In this document: positions 49,214 to 58,855 of the stretch, piece after piece
Layout: each line of letters starts with the position of its first letter
Position numbering within the stretch: the stretch's first letter is position 1
From: CAVZZV01 sp963779845
GTDB lineage: Bacteria > Bacteroidota > Bacteroidia > Bacteroidales > GCA-2748055
Assembly (NCBI GenBank): GCA_963779845.1
Contig: CAVZZV010000005.1
Coordinates: 1-64,000, forward strand
Length of the DNA stretch: 64,000 nt
Reading direction: 5' to 3'
The notes under the pieces: generated by a model
Database searches by the model: none
Seen by the model: only the letters and a program-made list of their open reading frames with translations
What the model was told of the DNA's origin: nothing
Made by a program: the position numbers and the translations under genes

Positions 49214-49275
49214 TAATTAATTTGTATAAGTTATAAGATTTGAGTAAAATTGTCGAGAGTGATGAATATCCGGTT

Positions 49276-50187
49276 ATGGTTCCAATTAAAAATACCAGTC
49301 AATTAAAATATCTTATTTCCCACGAACAGGATTTGGCCTGGGGATTGATCACCACCACTACGGGGCACCAAAATATTGAAGCCAACACGTCTTATCCATC
49401 AACCGATCATCCGGTAAGGTACCTTTTCTCTCCCGAAAAAGGGCGTATTTTACCTGAATACCAGCTCATTTACGTCTCCAGGGGCAAAGGTCATTTCATC
49501 TCGAAACACCAAAAGGAAACTAAAATCGAAGAAGGCTATATGTTTTTACTTTTTCCGGGTGAATGGCACAACTACTGGCCAAATCGGCAAACAGGATGGA
49601 AAAAGTCATGGGTAGGCTTTACAGGGACAAACATGGACTTGCGGGTGAAGGCAGGATTCTTCAGTAAACAAAAGCCACTCTTCAACGTCGGCATTAACGA
49701 TGATATCATACATTTATTTAAGCTGGCCGTTAAAACAGCCCAAGAACAAAAATCAGGTTATCAGCAGATGCTGGCAGGCATCGTGAACCTGCTGCTGGGC
49801 TTTGCCTTCTCGGTAAACAAAGAGGCAACTTTTGAAGATCTGCAGGTAAACAATCAAATCAATAACGCCAAAATCATCATGGAGGAAAATATCTCGTCCA
49901 ATTTATCATGTGAAGAGATCGCTCAAAAGATTGGAATAGGTTATTCGTGGTTCAGACGGGTTTTTAAAGAATACACTATGTTTTCACCTGCCCACTACAT
50001 GCAGGAACTAAAAATAAGAAAAGCCAAAGAGCTATTGACCAATACAACGTCAGCCTGTAAAGAAATTGCCTTTGAGATAGGTTTCGAAACACCATCATAT
50101 TTTAATATTGCATTTAAAAATAAGACGGGCATGTCGCCTAAAAAATATCGGGAAATGACCCAGGGGAGGTCTTCACCCAAGTTATAG
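49276..50187 (+). CDS. AraC-family transcriptional regulator
   Basis: A 303-residue regulator when started at ATG 49276; the longer frame from 49240 (TTG) reaches into remains of a GH78 gene and is unlikely. The N-terminal cupin-like sensor domain (about 40-170) contains GRILPEYQLIYVSRGKGHF and LLFPGEWHNYWP. The C-terminal pair of helix-turn-helix motifs (about 205-300) has SCEEIAQKIGIGYSWFRRVF and CKEIAFEIGFETPSYFNIAF, with the family signature KTGMSPKKYRE. It is the only intact regulator next to the locus, divergent from it. It likely responds to a free sugar released from the glycan and could control the susC promoter; that is inference. Confidence 0.9.
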   Translation: MVPIKNTSQLKYLISHEQDLAWGLITTTTGHQNIEANTSYPSTDHPVRYLFSPEKGRILPEYQLIYVSRGKGHFISKHQKETKIEEGYMFLLFPGEWHNYWPNRQTGWKKSWVGFTGTNMDLRVKAGFFSKQKPLFNVGINDDIIHLFKLAVKTAQEQKSGYQQMLAGIVNLLLGFAFSVNKEATFEDLQVNNQINNAKIIMEENISSNLSCEEIAQKIGIGYSWFRRVFKEYTMFSPAHYMQELKIRKAKELLTNTTSACKEIAFEIGFETPSYFNIAFKNKTGMSPKKYREMTQGRSSPKL

Positions 50188-50281
50188 TTTATAATCCAAA
50201 AATAAACTTACAACATGGGGGTGAAACTTTCGGGGGGTAAACATTTTTTTTCTGAAATTTTAATCGGACAGTAGTGTTTTT

Positions 50282-50684
50282 CTATCTTTTCAATCTTTTA
50301 ATGTCATTCTCAAGCAGCATCATCATTTTGGCAGGATAAACCACGCTGTTTAACCAAAAATTTGATTCGTATTTTGAAAATAAAGTGGGATAATCGCCAT
50401 TGTGATAACTTTGAACATCTGTAAACGTATTGGCAATAGATTTTGCCTTTGCAAGATATAAATCTTTTTTGGTTACATCATACGCCTGACGGTAGATTTC
50501 CATCATAATATAGGCAGCTCTTCCAACAGGTTCCCAGAAAACAAATTGTTCCTGCACACCATGAGTAATCCAGTTTTCTGCCTCCCAGGCCGTGCCCTTA
50601 CTATTTTTCTCATTTTCTTTAATCGCTGGTTTGTCCCAGATTACAAAATGATCTTCCGCAAACCGAATATGGTTGATCAATGAA
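50282..50684 (-). pseudogene. C-terminal fragment of an alpha/alpha-barrel type protein
   Basis: About 132 codons that begin abruptly at INHIRFAEDHFVIWDKPA and end normally at KRLKR. The text WEAENWITHGVQEQFVFWEP, then AAYIMMEIYRQAYDVTKKDL resembles the last helices of six-hairpin glycosidase-like proteins found in polysaccharide loci. The family is not certain. Its 5' end is fused to a sulfatase start, so both are leftovers of a deletion. Confidence 0.6.
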
Positions 50685-50879
50685 GGGAGTCAGGACATCC
50701 GGGTTTCCGCGATGCCCAAAAGCATCAGCCCTCCATTGATGAGCAAGTATAAAAAGGACGTTGGGACGGAGAAAAACTTGCTTCTCCGCCTTCGAAGTAC
50801 AACTTATCACGCTTGTTAATCCGATACAAAACCAGTTTAATGTAATTGTTCTTATTTTCAAGAGTTGTTTGTTAGACAA
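50685..50879 (-). pseudogene. sulfatase N-terminal fragment
   Basis: Begins with a lipoprotein signal (SVISCTSK, Cys about 27) and RPNVLFILAHQWRADAFG, the usual opening of S1 sulfatases, where the first metal-binding Asp of ADQW is replaced by His. It continues through NPDVLTPFID and then joins, out of frame, the barrel fragment at about 50685. The formylglycine motif is lost, so it cannot be active. Confidence 0.75.
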
Positions 50880-51024
50880 TATCCCAAAAATAATTTTTGT
50901 TTACCAATTTACCATAAAAATTTTATTTGCCGCCAATATTAATAACTTTTTAAAATATAATCTTCCGGTTGTCGCTGCCTGAACAAAACCCCCGTCCTTG
51001 TCAAAATAAACAGGGATAAGTTCA

Positions 51025-51945
51025 CTATTTTCCTGACCGGGGATGATAAAGCCGGATGGTATCCGACAAAAATTGCCGGTCGAGGTGTGTGTAGATTTCT
51101 GTGGTTAGAATGGACTCGTGCCCCAGCATCTCCTGCACTGCTCTCAAGTCAGCCCCTCCTTCAATCAGTCCCGAGGCAAAGGAATGCCTGAAGGTATGCG
51201 GACTGACTCTCTTCTTAATGCCCGAATGAGCACATAACTCTTTTACCATCAAAAAAATCATCTCCCGGCTCAGCCTTGCCCCCCGCCTGTTTAGGAAGAG
51301 GATATCCTGTGATTTCTTTTCAATTTTGGCCAGATGGTTCCTGTAGGGCAAATAATTGTTTATTTCGTTTATGGCCTTCATCCCAATCGGAACCAAACGC
51401 TGCTTATCGCCCTTCCCTATCACGCGGATGAACCCTTGCTCAAAAAAACAATCGCTCATCCGTAGCCCGGTCAGTTCGGAAACCCGCAGTCCGCATGAAT
51501 ACAACACTTCAATTATTGCCCGGTTTCTATGTCCCTCTGGTTTACTAAGATCAATCTGGTCAATGATACGGTCGATTTCACTGCTGCTCAAAACATCGGG
51601 GAGTGTCCTTCCTATTTTTGGGGCTTCCAGCAAGGAGGTAGGATCGTGCTTTATCCGTTCATCTATCATAAGAAAGCGGAAAAACGCCTTAATACCTGAA
51701 ATTACGCGTGCCTGTGAACGTGCATGCATCCCCAGTTCATTGATCCATACCAGAAAATTTCTCAAATCATCGATCGTAACCTCATTTTCCGCAAGGTCCC
51801 GGCCCTCTTTTTCAAAATAGTGTATCAATTTATGAATATCAGACAGGTATGCTTCAACTGAATTTTCAGAAAGCGACTTTTCCAGGCGGAGGAAATGGTC
51901 AAAATCCTCTATATTATCTTTCCAAAGCAATAATTTTTCCTCCAT
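51025..51945 (-). CDS. xerD: tyrosine recombinase XerD
   Basis: A 306-residue recombinase of the Xer type that resolves chromosome dimers at dif with XerC and FtsK. The N-terminal SAM-like domain (about 8-100) is followed by the catalytic domain. Catalytic residues: R in SCGLRVSEL, K in GKGDKQRLVP, H and R in HTFRHSFAS, H in MLGHES and Tyr in TTEIYTH. All are intact and length is normal for Xer. No adjacent cassette, repeat or attachment site is visible, which separates it from the recombinases at the window start. It starts the core-genome half of the window. Confidence 0.9.
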   Translation of the reverse strand: MEEKLLLWKDNIEDFDHFLRLEKSLSENSVEAYLSDIHKLIHYFEKEGRDLAENEVTIDDLRNFLVWINELGMHARSQARVISGIKAFFRFLMIDERIKHDPTSLLEAPKIGRTLPDVLSSSEIDRIIDQIDLSKPEGHRNRAIIEVLYSCGLRVSELTGLRMSDCFFEQGFIRVIGKGDKQRLVPIGMKAINEINNYLPYRNHLAKIEKKSQDILFLNRRGARLSREMIFLMVKELCAHSGIKKRVSPHTFRHSFASGLIEGGADLRAVQEMLGHESILTTEIYTHLDRQFLSDTIRLYHPRSGK

Positions 51946-52017
51946 TTATTACGCAAATATGAAAAAATAATTCCTGATTTCATGTAGCTTCAACACGTTC
52001 ACTCTCCAGCCGGAAGA

Positions 52018-52131
52018 GATCATTGTGGTCCCCGAATGCCCGCTAACACGAAAACTTTTGTTTTTATCACAAGAATAATATTGTTAATTATCATTGTGGT
52101 CCCTGAATGCAGGCTACCACGGAAACCTTTC
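52018..52131. repeat. 40-bp imperfect direct repeat upstream of xerD
   Basis: ATCATTGTGGTCCC-GAATGC appears at 52019-52037 and again at 52090-52109, each followed by similar DNA to give about 40 bp with seven or eight mismatches. The second copy covers the last codons of the HupE-like gene, so the first is likely a stray duplicate of that gene end. Confidence 0.6.
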
Positions 52132-52698
52132 CACCGCCATAATCAACGAGATTCCAAGAGTAGCCCCGGAAAAAATCAATATCCACTCCCTGCGTTTCAT
52201 TCCCGCTATATCCACGGCAAGAAGGGTTAAGGCCAGAATGATGAGCACGATCATGATCTGGCCTGTTTCAATTCCCACATTAAAACCAAGCAACGGAAGC
52301 ACCATGCTTTCTGCCTCACTCAGCATAGCCCTTAGATAATTGGAGAAGCCCAACCCATGTATCAGGCCGAAAAACAGAGCAGCACCATAGCGAAACCGGT
52401 GGGAGCGATTGGCAATCTTTTCCGATCTTTGAAAAACATTGCCCAGGGAAGTAAGCACAATGGTAACCGGAATAAGAAATTCGATAAGGCCAGTGGGCAC
52501 TATAATGATCCTCAACGTCGCCAGCACAAGGGTGAGCGAATGTCCTACGGTAAATGCGGTTATGAGGATTAATAATTTTTTCCATTGTTTAACGGAGTAA
52601 ACCACACTCAAAGCCAACACGAAAAGAATGTGATCATAGGCATTGAGGTTGGTAATATGGTCTATACCAAGTCTCAGGTAAAGTTCAAAAACTGACAT
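52114..52698 (-). CDS. HupE/UreJ-family membrane protein
   Basis: A 194-residue inner-membrane protein with about six helices. The family signature is visible as HITNLNAYDHILFVLAL near the N-terminus (Asp-His metal motif), FTVGHSLTLVLA and FGLIHGLGFSN. The conserved His residues suit binding of nickel or another divalent metal; characterised relatives accompany hydrogenase or urease, but Bacteroidota have many unlinked copies. It is divergent from a DUF6702 gene, a pairing often seen in this phylum, so a shared role in metal or envelope physiology is plausible. Confidence 0.88.
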   Translation of the reverse strand: MSVFELYLRLGIDHITNLNAYDHILFVLALSVVYSVKQWKKLLILITAFTVGHSLTLVLATLRIIIVPTGLIEFLIPVTIVLTSLGNVFQRSEKIANRSHRFRYGAALFFGLIHGLGFSNYLRAMLSEAESMVLPLLGFNVGIETGQIMIVLIILALTLLAVDIAGMKRREWILIFSGATLGISLIMAVERFPW

Positions 52699-52857
52699 AT
52701 TCTAAAATAGATTTACTACAAAGAAATAAAAAATGTCTTATCCCTGGCATCCTTATCGGTAAATTATGTTAAATTCGGCTTTTCCGGCATAAAAATAAAC
52801 AAGCCAATTGTTCACCATCATAATTTATGTAATTTTACGTTAAAATTATACTCTGTT

Positions 52858-53355
52858 TTGAAAAGCATACTGAGCATCATGACGGTTTTTATTATCTGGA
52901 GCAGTACCTTACTTGCTCATCCCGTACATGTGTCGGTCTGTAACCTGGAATTCGAAAAAGACAGCATTAAAATCTCTGTGAAGCTTTTCAGGGATGACCT
53001 TGCCAACGCTATTGAATTTGAAACCGGCATCAAAACGGATTTAGGACAATTGGACAGTTCCGAAAAACAGAAGATTGTGTGTAGTTATATCTTTTCACAA
53101 ATGAAATTTTTTTTAAATGGCAAAAGTGAACTGAAGATGGAATATGATGGAAATGAAATGAAGGAGGATGCGGTTTGGATGAATTTCCATGCCCCCCTAC
53201 AGGACGGGGTAAAAAGCCTAAAAATACAAAACACCCTGCTTGTCGATAGTTTTCCCGATCAAACCAACTTACTCATCATTAATTATAAGGGCAAACAAAT
53301 GGGTTACCGGTTTAATCATGATCAAAGGATTATAGAACCAACACTTGTTCTTTAA
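52858..53355 (+). CDS. DUF6702-family secreted protein
   Basis: A 165-residue protein with a Sec signal peptide and mature start near HPVHVSVCNLEF, the typical opening of DUF6702. The middle has a regular beta pattern (IKISVKLFRDDLANAIE, KMKFFLNGKSELKMEY) and the ending LLIINYKGKQMGYRFNHDQR. Function unknown. The start is TTG at 52858, which keeps the basic residue and full signal; ATG at 52879 would cut it short. Divergent from the HupE-like gene and followed after 9 bp by the large secreted protein, so possibly cotranscribed. Confidence 0.75.
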   Translation: MKSILSIMTVFIIWSSTLLAHPVHVSVCNLEFEKDSIKISVKLFRDDLANAIEFETGIKTDLGQLDSSEKQKIVCSYIFSQMKFFLNGKSELKMEYDGNEMKEDAVWMNFHAPLQDGVKSLKIQNTLLVDSFPDQTNLLIINYKGKQMGYRFNHDQRIIEPTLVL

Positions 53356-53364
53356 AGAAAAGGG

Positions 53365-56016
53365 ATGGAAAAAATGTACCATAAATTATTAGCATGTTTG
53401 CTTTTTTTTGCAATCGCCCTTCTCTTTTCCGGGAGAATCGCTTTCGCTACGCATAACCGGGCGGGAGAACTAACACTGACCCAGATTTCCGGTCTTACCT
53501 ATGAAATCAAAATTACAACCTTCACCTATTCCCTTTCACCGGCTAAAAGAAGTGAACTTGAAGTTCAATGGGGCGATAATACCACCTCCATTGCCCCTAT
53601 TATCCCTCCTATACTTTCCCTTCCAAATTACTATTTAAAAAACACCTATATTACCCGGCATACTTATCCCGGTCCCGGCACCTACCAGGTGGTTGTTCAG
53701 GATCCTAACCGAAATCTTGGGGTAAAAAACATCCCCAATTCCGTGAATGTCATCTTTTCCGTGAAGACCACCATTTCGATAAATTCAGGGATTGGAGAAA
53801 ATTCCACCCCCATTCTGTTAAATTACCCGATCGATAAAGCCGCCCTGGGCAGGACATTTATTCATAACCCGGCAGCATTTGATCCGGATGGTGACAGTCT
53901 CTCCTATTCTCTGGCCATTTGTTCAAAAGAAAATGGGGAACCTATCGAAAATTACACCTTCCCCAAAGCAAGCGATTCCTTATTTGTAAATCCATTAACC
54001 GGGGACCTTGTGTGGAAGACGCCTGTGGAGATTGGAGTTTACAATATTGCCATGAATATCTCTGAATGGAGGAATGGGGTAAAAATCGGTAATATTGTGA
54101 GGGATATGCAAATTGATGTTTTTGAATCGAACAACCATCCCCCTGTTATAGACTCCCTGGGACTCATATGCATCCTCGGCGGAAATAAGCTAACCTACGA
54201 ATTCGAAGTAACGGATGAGGATAACGATACCATTAATGTCGGTCTTACCGGCGGACCTTTCGCTTTAGGAGATTCACTGACGACCTATGAAATTATCTCC
54301 TCCCAGCCGGGGAAGGTCCGGATTCGTTTTACCTGGCAAACCGATTGCCGCCATCCACGCCTGCAGCCTTATAATCTGGTCGTGAAAGCGGAAGACCAAA
54401 ACAACGAGCTCAACCTGATCGATATAAAAACCCTGTTTATAAAAGTCCTGGCCCCCTCGCCCGAAAATCTGCAAATTGTGCCCTCCAGTAATTCGGCCAC
54501 GGTGCTTTGGGACCCATACGAATGCAATATAATCCGCGGTTATAATATTTACCGGAGGGAAGGAACTTCCATGATAGCCCTCGATTCATGCGAAGGCGGA
54601 ATGCCTGGTAACTCGGGTTTTGTCCTGGCCGGGACTGTTAAATCCCATTCTGTCATCAATTTCAGGGACGACAATAATGGCAACGGCCTAATTCAGGGCA
54701 TTAATTATTGCTACCGTATTACGGCTATATATCCCGATGGTTCGGAAAGCTTTCCGTCAGAACAAATCTGCACAACCCTTATACCCGGAACCCCTTCCCT
54801 GCTCAATGCATCGGTGACCAATGCCAGCGAAAATGGCTCCGTCTTCCTTTCGTGGATCAAGCCGGTGGCACTGGATACCATTCCGGCAAACGGACCCTAT
54901 GAATACCTCATTTACCGATCCGGCGACCTGTGGGGCCGTAACCTTATACAGATCGGTTCCTTCACCACTACCGATCTTAACGACACAACCTATACCGATC
55001 AGGGATTGAATACCCTCCTGTATCCCTATTCCTATTCTGTCGAGCTATACAATAATGCACCGGGAAACAGGTTTAAGATCGGAGAATCTGAAGTGGCTTC
55101 AACTTTTTATCCCTTAGTAGAAGCTGCCGACAACAGCCTGAAGCTAACTTTTGTAAGAAACGTTCCATGGTTTAACACGGAATATACAATATACCGCAGT
55201 AGTACAATTAATCCGGATTTTGATTCTATTGGATCCACGACCGATGATTTTTATATGGATAATAATTTGATAAATGAGACACAATATTGCTATCTTATCC
55301 GGTCAAGAGGATACCGTGAAAAGGAGGGGACCATATTCCTGAATGAGAATTTATCTCACATTAATTGCGGAACCCCGGGCGACATTATTCCTCCCTGCCC
55401 CCCTCAATTTATTGCTATTACCGAGTGTGACCTCAAGTACAATGACCTCAACTGGTATTACCCTGCCGAAGACGCGGAATGCTCCGAAGATGTGTATCAG
55501 TATTATATATATTACAAACCTACCCTCGATCTGGACTATCAGGTTATCGACAGTCTGAAAGGGCGGGAAAACAATTCCTACAGGCATTATCCGGCGGCTG
55601 GTCTTGCTGGTTGCTATTATGTCACTGCCATTGATTCTTTTGGCAACGAGAGCATCCCTTCCATGAGTATTTGTCTTGATAATTGTTCGAAATATGAAAT
55701 TCCGAATGTCTTCAGCCCTAATAACGATCAAATTAATGATATTCTGAAGCCTTATGCTTATCAGGATGTCGAAAAAATCGATTTGAAGATTTTTAATCGC
55801 TGGGGCCAGCTTGTGTTCGAAACCGAGGATCCCGATATTAATTGGGATGGGAAATTCATGAATACCAATGAACTTGTTTCACCGGGTGTTTATTACTATA
55901 TCTGTGGGGTTTACGAGCAAAGGATTACCGGTGTGGAGGTTAGAAACCTGGTGGGATTTATCCATATTTTTCATGAAAAAGGAGCTTCCAATGAAATACC
56001 GAATACTGATTTTTAA
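53365..56016 (+). CDS. large secreted protein with T9SS type-B C-terminal domain
   Basis: An 883-residue exported protein (signal to about residue 29, IAFATHNRAGE). The front (30-270) has PKD-like or Ig-like repeats such as ATHNRAGELTLTQI and FDPDGDSLSYSLAIC; fibronectin-III-like repeats follow in the middle (about 370-780; SATVLWDPYECNIIRGYNIY). The end (about 780-870) is the gliding-motility-associated C-terminal (CHU_C) domain: IPNVFSPNNDQINDILKP, IFNRWGQLVFE, WDGKFMNTNELVSPGVYYY. This domain is the type-B signal for the type IX secretion system, so the protein is surface-exposed or released. Probable adhesin or matrix protein. Overlaps the next gene by 26 bp. Confidence 0.9.
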   Translation: MEKMYHKLLACLLFFAIALLFSGRIAFATHNRAGELTLTQISGLTYEIKITTFTYSLSPAKRSELEVQWGDNTTSIAPIIPPILSLPNYYLKNTYITRHTYPGPGTYQVVVQDPNRNLGVKNIPNSVNVIFSVKTTISINSGIGENSTPILLNYPIDKAALGRTFIHNPAAFDPDGDSLSYSLAICSKENGEPIENYTFPKASDSLFVNPLTGDLVWKTPVEIGVYNIAMNISEWRNGVKIGNIVRDMQIDVFESNNHPPVIDSLGLICILGGNKLTYEFEVTDEDNDTINVGLTGGPFALGDSLTTYEIISSQPGKVRIRFTWQTDCRHPRLQPYNLVVKAEDQNNELNLIDIKTLFIKVLAPSPENLQIVPSSNSATVLWDPYECNIIRGYNIYRREGTSMIALDSCEGGMPGNSGFVLAGTVKSHSVINFRDDNNGNGLIQGINYCYRITAIYPDGSESFPSEQICTTLIPGTPSLLNASVTNASENGSVFLSWIKPVALDTIPANGPYEYLIYRSGDLWGRNLIQIGSFTTTDLNDTTYTDQGLNTLLYPYSYSVELYNNAPGNRFKIGESEVASTFYPLVEAADNSLKLTFVRNVPWFNTEYTIYRSSTINPDFDSIGSTTDDFYMDNNLINETQYCYLIRSRGYREKEGTIFLNENLSHINCGTPGDIIPPCPPQFIAITECDLKYNDLNWYYPAEDAECSEDVYQYYIYYKPTLDLDYQVIDSLKGRENNSYRHYPAAGLAGCYYVTAIDSFGNESIPSMSICLDNCSKYEIPNVFSPNNDQINDILKPYAYQDVEKIDLKIFNRWGQLVFETEDPDINWDGKFMNTNELVSPGVYYYICGVYEQRITGVEVRNLVGFIHIFHEKGASNEIPNTDF

Positions 56017-57211
56017 AATAATCCCTATATTATTGTTTTTACCGGGATTGCTTTCCGCGCAGAAAGTCCCGGAACACAATTATATAAAAGGATTGGTCTT
56101 TTATGACCGGGAAGAATTTGATTCTGCCATAGTGTATTTTAACAAAGCGCTGGATGTTTCAAAGAAAAATGAAGAGGCTCGGTTTTACCGCGGGGTTTCC
56201 TATTATAAAAAAAATGAACTTTCGGAGGCATTGCTTGATTTCAATGAAACCGAGAAAATCCAAAAAGGAAAAGCTTCTGTTTATCTGGCCAGGATCTACG
56301 CCCGGAGGGACAATTTACCGGAAGTCCTTAAGTACCTGGAAGTCAACCTCGAATCCAATCATCGTTTGCCCGAACATACCATACTGCTTGATCCTGAATT
56401 TTCGAAATTCGAAAAGGACCCAGCATGGATTTCCTTTTGGCAGCAGAACAATCACGTTGGAAATCTGGACCAGATCATGGCAGAAGCGGAATACCTGGGC
56501 AAAACTGAAAATTACATTGAAGCAATCAATGTATTAAGTGAGAGCCTGAAGGGTGGTTTCAGGAAAAGTCCCCTGTATGCTAAACGGGCAGAAATATATT
56601 TAAGCATGGGCAATGATAAACTTGCCGTCAACGATCTCACAGCCGCCCTCCAGGGGGATTCGAGAAATGCATCCCTGTACGCTGTCCGCGGGGATTTGAA
56701 CTATAAAATGGGCCGGTTTAAGGAAGCAGTGGAAGACTATGAAATGGGATTAAAAATTGAACCTGACAAAATGCAGCTTTATCCCAAACGGGCCCTCGCA
56801 TATAGTAAAAACGGCCAGTATGACAAGGCGGTGGAAGATATGGAATTCTATCTTTCCTATTTCAAAGAGGATAGTGACGGATGGTTTAATTACGGGACGA
56901 TTAATTCCGGGGAAGGAAAATATTTTAAAGCTCTTGAATGTTTTAATAAATCCCTTTCTCTCAATAGTAACAAACCTGAGGTTTTTATTGGCCGTGGTAT
57001 GGCCTATATGAAAACAAACACATTTATATATGCCAGAAACGATTTCGCCATGGCGCTCGACCTTGATCCTGACAATGCCACGGCCTATTATCAGAAAGGC
57101 CTTTCAGCCTTAAAATTAGAACGAAAGGAGGAGGCCTGTTTTTGTTTTGAAAGAGCTTTCCATTTTGGGTTATTTGAAGCCAGGGAACAAATGGAAAGAT
57201 TTTGCAAATAA
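55991..57211 (+). CDS. secreted TPR-repeat protein
   Basis: A 406-residue protein started at ATG 55991, which gives a Sec signal (ILIFKIIPILLFLPGLLSAQ). The longer frame from 55868 would bury it. At least eight TPR units are seen, for example YIKGLVFYDREEFDSAIVYF, AVRGDLNYKMGRFKEAVEDY and AYYQKGLSALKLERKEEACF. A gap in the TPR pattern near residues 110-160 may be a variant repeat. TPR proteins scaffold partners in the periplasm or outer membrane. Translationally coupled to the T9SS-type gene by a 26-bp overlap and to the next gene by a short gap. Confidence 0.88.
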   Translation: MKYRILIFKIIPILLFLPGLLSAQKVPEHNYIKGLVFYDREEFDSAIVYFNKALDVSKKNEEARFYRGVSYYKKNELSEALLDFNETEKIQKGKASVYLARIYARRDNLPEVLKYLEVNLESNHRLPEHTILLDPEFSKFEKDPAWISFWQQNNHVGNLDQIMAEAEYLGKTENYIEAINVLSESLKGGFRKSPLYAKRAEIYLSMGNDKLAVNDLTAALQGDSRNASLYAVRGDLNYKMGRFKEAVEDYEMGLKIEPDKMQLYPKRALAYSKNGQYDKAVEDMEFYLSYFKEDSDGWFNYGTINSGEGKYFKALECFNKSLSLNSNKPEVFIGRGMAYMKTNTFIYARNDFAMALDLDPDNATAYYQKGLSALKLERKEEACFCFERAFHFGLFEAREQMERFCK

Positions 57212-57219
57212 GCATCATC

Positions 57220-57768
57220 ATGGATAGTCCAAAAACGAAAAGAAGTGCGATCATCAATAAATTGCGTTCCAGAGTGGATCACATTATCATGGAAGGGATT
57301 CGCGAAGTAAGAGAACACGGCGATCCGGAAATCCTGCATGATCTGGCAGAACTTCTGGACAATGGTGACAATGAATCTATCGAGAATGCTGCATTTCATG
57401 TGTTGAACGATCTCAAGGACCAGAATGCGGCAGTTGTGCTCATTGCACTTATTGAAAAATACCGGGGGCGTAAAATCCTGAACAGGCTTGTTTGCTCCTG
57501 TTGGCAAAACGGTCTTGACTTTTCTCCTCATCTTTCCCTGTTTATCGATCTCGCGATCGATGAAAATTACCTGACTTCCATTGAAGCCCTATCTGTCATA
57601 GAGGAGAATATCGATAAGCTTGACGATGCTGAACGCCATGAAAAAGTAGGGTATATAAACAAGCATTTAAGTAATGTAAACGAGGAAAAACTGAAGATCC
57701 TGGAGCAAATCATCTCGATAGTAAGTCCTGTTTCCGGACCTTTCCAGTTGGACCAAAATGGCCACTAA
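57220..57768 (+). CDS. HEAT-like repeat hypothetical protein
   Basis: A 182-residue soluble, acidic, all-helical protein with ATG at 57220 (nine bp after the TPR gene stop). Repeats of a HEAT-like type are suggested by DPEILHDLAELLDNGDNESI, NAAFHVLNDLKDQNAAVVLI and ALSVIEENIDKLDDAERHEK. No signal peptide. Likely a protein-binding scaffold; function unknown. Probably in one unit with the preceding two genes. Confidence 0.65.
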   Translation: MDSPKTKRSAIINKLRSRVDHIIMEGIREVREHGDPEILHDLAELLDNGDNESIENAAFHVLNDLKDQNAAVVLIALIEKYRGRKILNRLVCSCWQNGLDFSPHLSLFIDLAIDENYLTSIEALSVIEENIDKLDDAERHEKVGYINKHLSNVNEEKLKILEQIISIVSPVSGPFQLDQNGH

Positions 57769-57856
57769 TTCTCAATTCTATAGCGGGAAAGTACTAGGAA
57801 CCGGGTTCGTCAATCAGGGACGCAGACACCCGGGGTAACTGACAGACTCCCACTAT

Positions 57857-58834
57857 TCACTCCATGTTAGAAAAGTACTTCATGAACTGAGCCCTCTCAT
57901 AAACAGAAGGATCGCCAATATTGGAGTAATTCATCAATCCCCGGAATTCATCAATGGAACGATACTGTTTCTCAAGCATCCACGATTCGACCTTGTCGAT
58001 TATGTCTGTCAGGTATTCGAGACCGTTTTTATATAAAACAGAACAAATCTGAACGGTTTTGGCACCAGCCAGCAGTACCTTTATGGCGGCCTCCCCTGAA
58101 TGAATCCCGGTGGATGCTGCAATATCAATATTTTTTACCTCCCCGGAAATAATCCCGATCCAACGCAATGTATTCCGTAATTCAGAGATCGAACTCAGAA
58201 CCTCTGCACTTCCCATCTTCAATTCATCAAGGATAATATCCGGTGAATAAAACCGGTTGAACAACACCACGGCATCTGCCTTATGATAATATAATTGATT
58301 TACCATATAGGTAGGATTTGTAAAATTAGGTCCCAGTTTAATCATCAACGGAATCCCGACCCTTTTTTTAATCCCTTTAATCAGGTCAAAATATACCTTC
58401 TCATAATCACCGCCTTCCTTGTTTTTGTTTATGGGAAGGAAATAAACATTCAATTCAATGGCATCAGCCCCTGCCTCTTCAATCTTCAGGGCAAAATCCA
58501 TCCATTCACTGGCGGAAGTACAGTTGATGCTGGCTATAATGGGTATGGTTACGGCCTTTTTTGCATCACTGATCAACTGGAGGTACTTTGAGAGATTATT
58601 TTCCCGGGTATATCTGCTTACATAATCAAAAGCTTCAGGATAATCAGAATTCTTCAGCTCATGGCCTATTTCAAAATTTATCTGTTCTTCAAATATGGAT
58701 TTCAACACAATGGCACCGGCACCCAGGGAATCGAGTTTACGGATTCGGTCTAAAGAATTTGTAATGCCAGAACTACTGATAATGAAGGGATTTCTTAATT
58801 TCAATCCTGCATAAGTCGTGTAAAGATTAGCCAT
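57857..58834 (-). CDS. dihydroorotate dehydrogenase-like FMN enzyme
   Basis: A 325-residue TIM-barrel flavoprotein of the DHOD-like family. Opening ANLYTTYAGLKLRNPFIISS is characteristic of the group often annotated as DHOD-like protein in Bacteroidota. IASINCTSASEWMDFALKIE, DAIELNVYF and MIKLGPNF show the FMN-binding barrel; the C-terminal phosphate-binding segment has LLAGAKTVQICSVLYKNGLE. True PyrD enzymes carry catalytic Cys or Ser in a fixed NCPN or similar motif, which I do not see, so the substrate is uncertain. Confidence 0.85.
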   Translation of the reverse strand: MANLYTTYAGLKLRNPFIISSSGITNSLDRIRKLDSLGAGAIVLKSIFEEQINFEIGHELKNSDYPEAFDYVSRYTRENNLSKYLQLISDAKKAVTIPIIASINCTSASEWMDFALKIEEAGADAIELNVYFLPINKNKEGGDYEKVYFDLIKGIKKRVGIPLMIKLGPNFTNPTYMVNQLYYHKADAVVLFNRFYSPDIILDELKMGSAEVLSSISELRNTLRWIGIISGEVKNIDIAASTGIHSGEAAIKVLLAGAKTVQICSVLYKNGLEYLTDIIDKVESWMLEKQYRSIDEFRGLMNYSNIGDPSVYERAQFMKYFSNME

Positions 58835-58855
58835 GACGAATAATTTTTTGAATAT

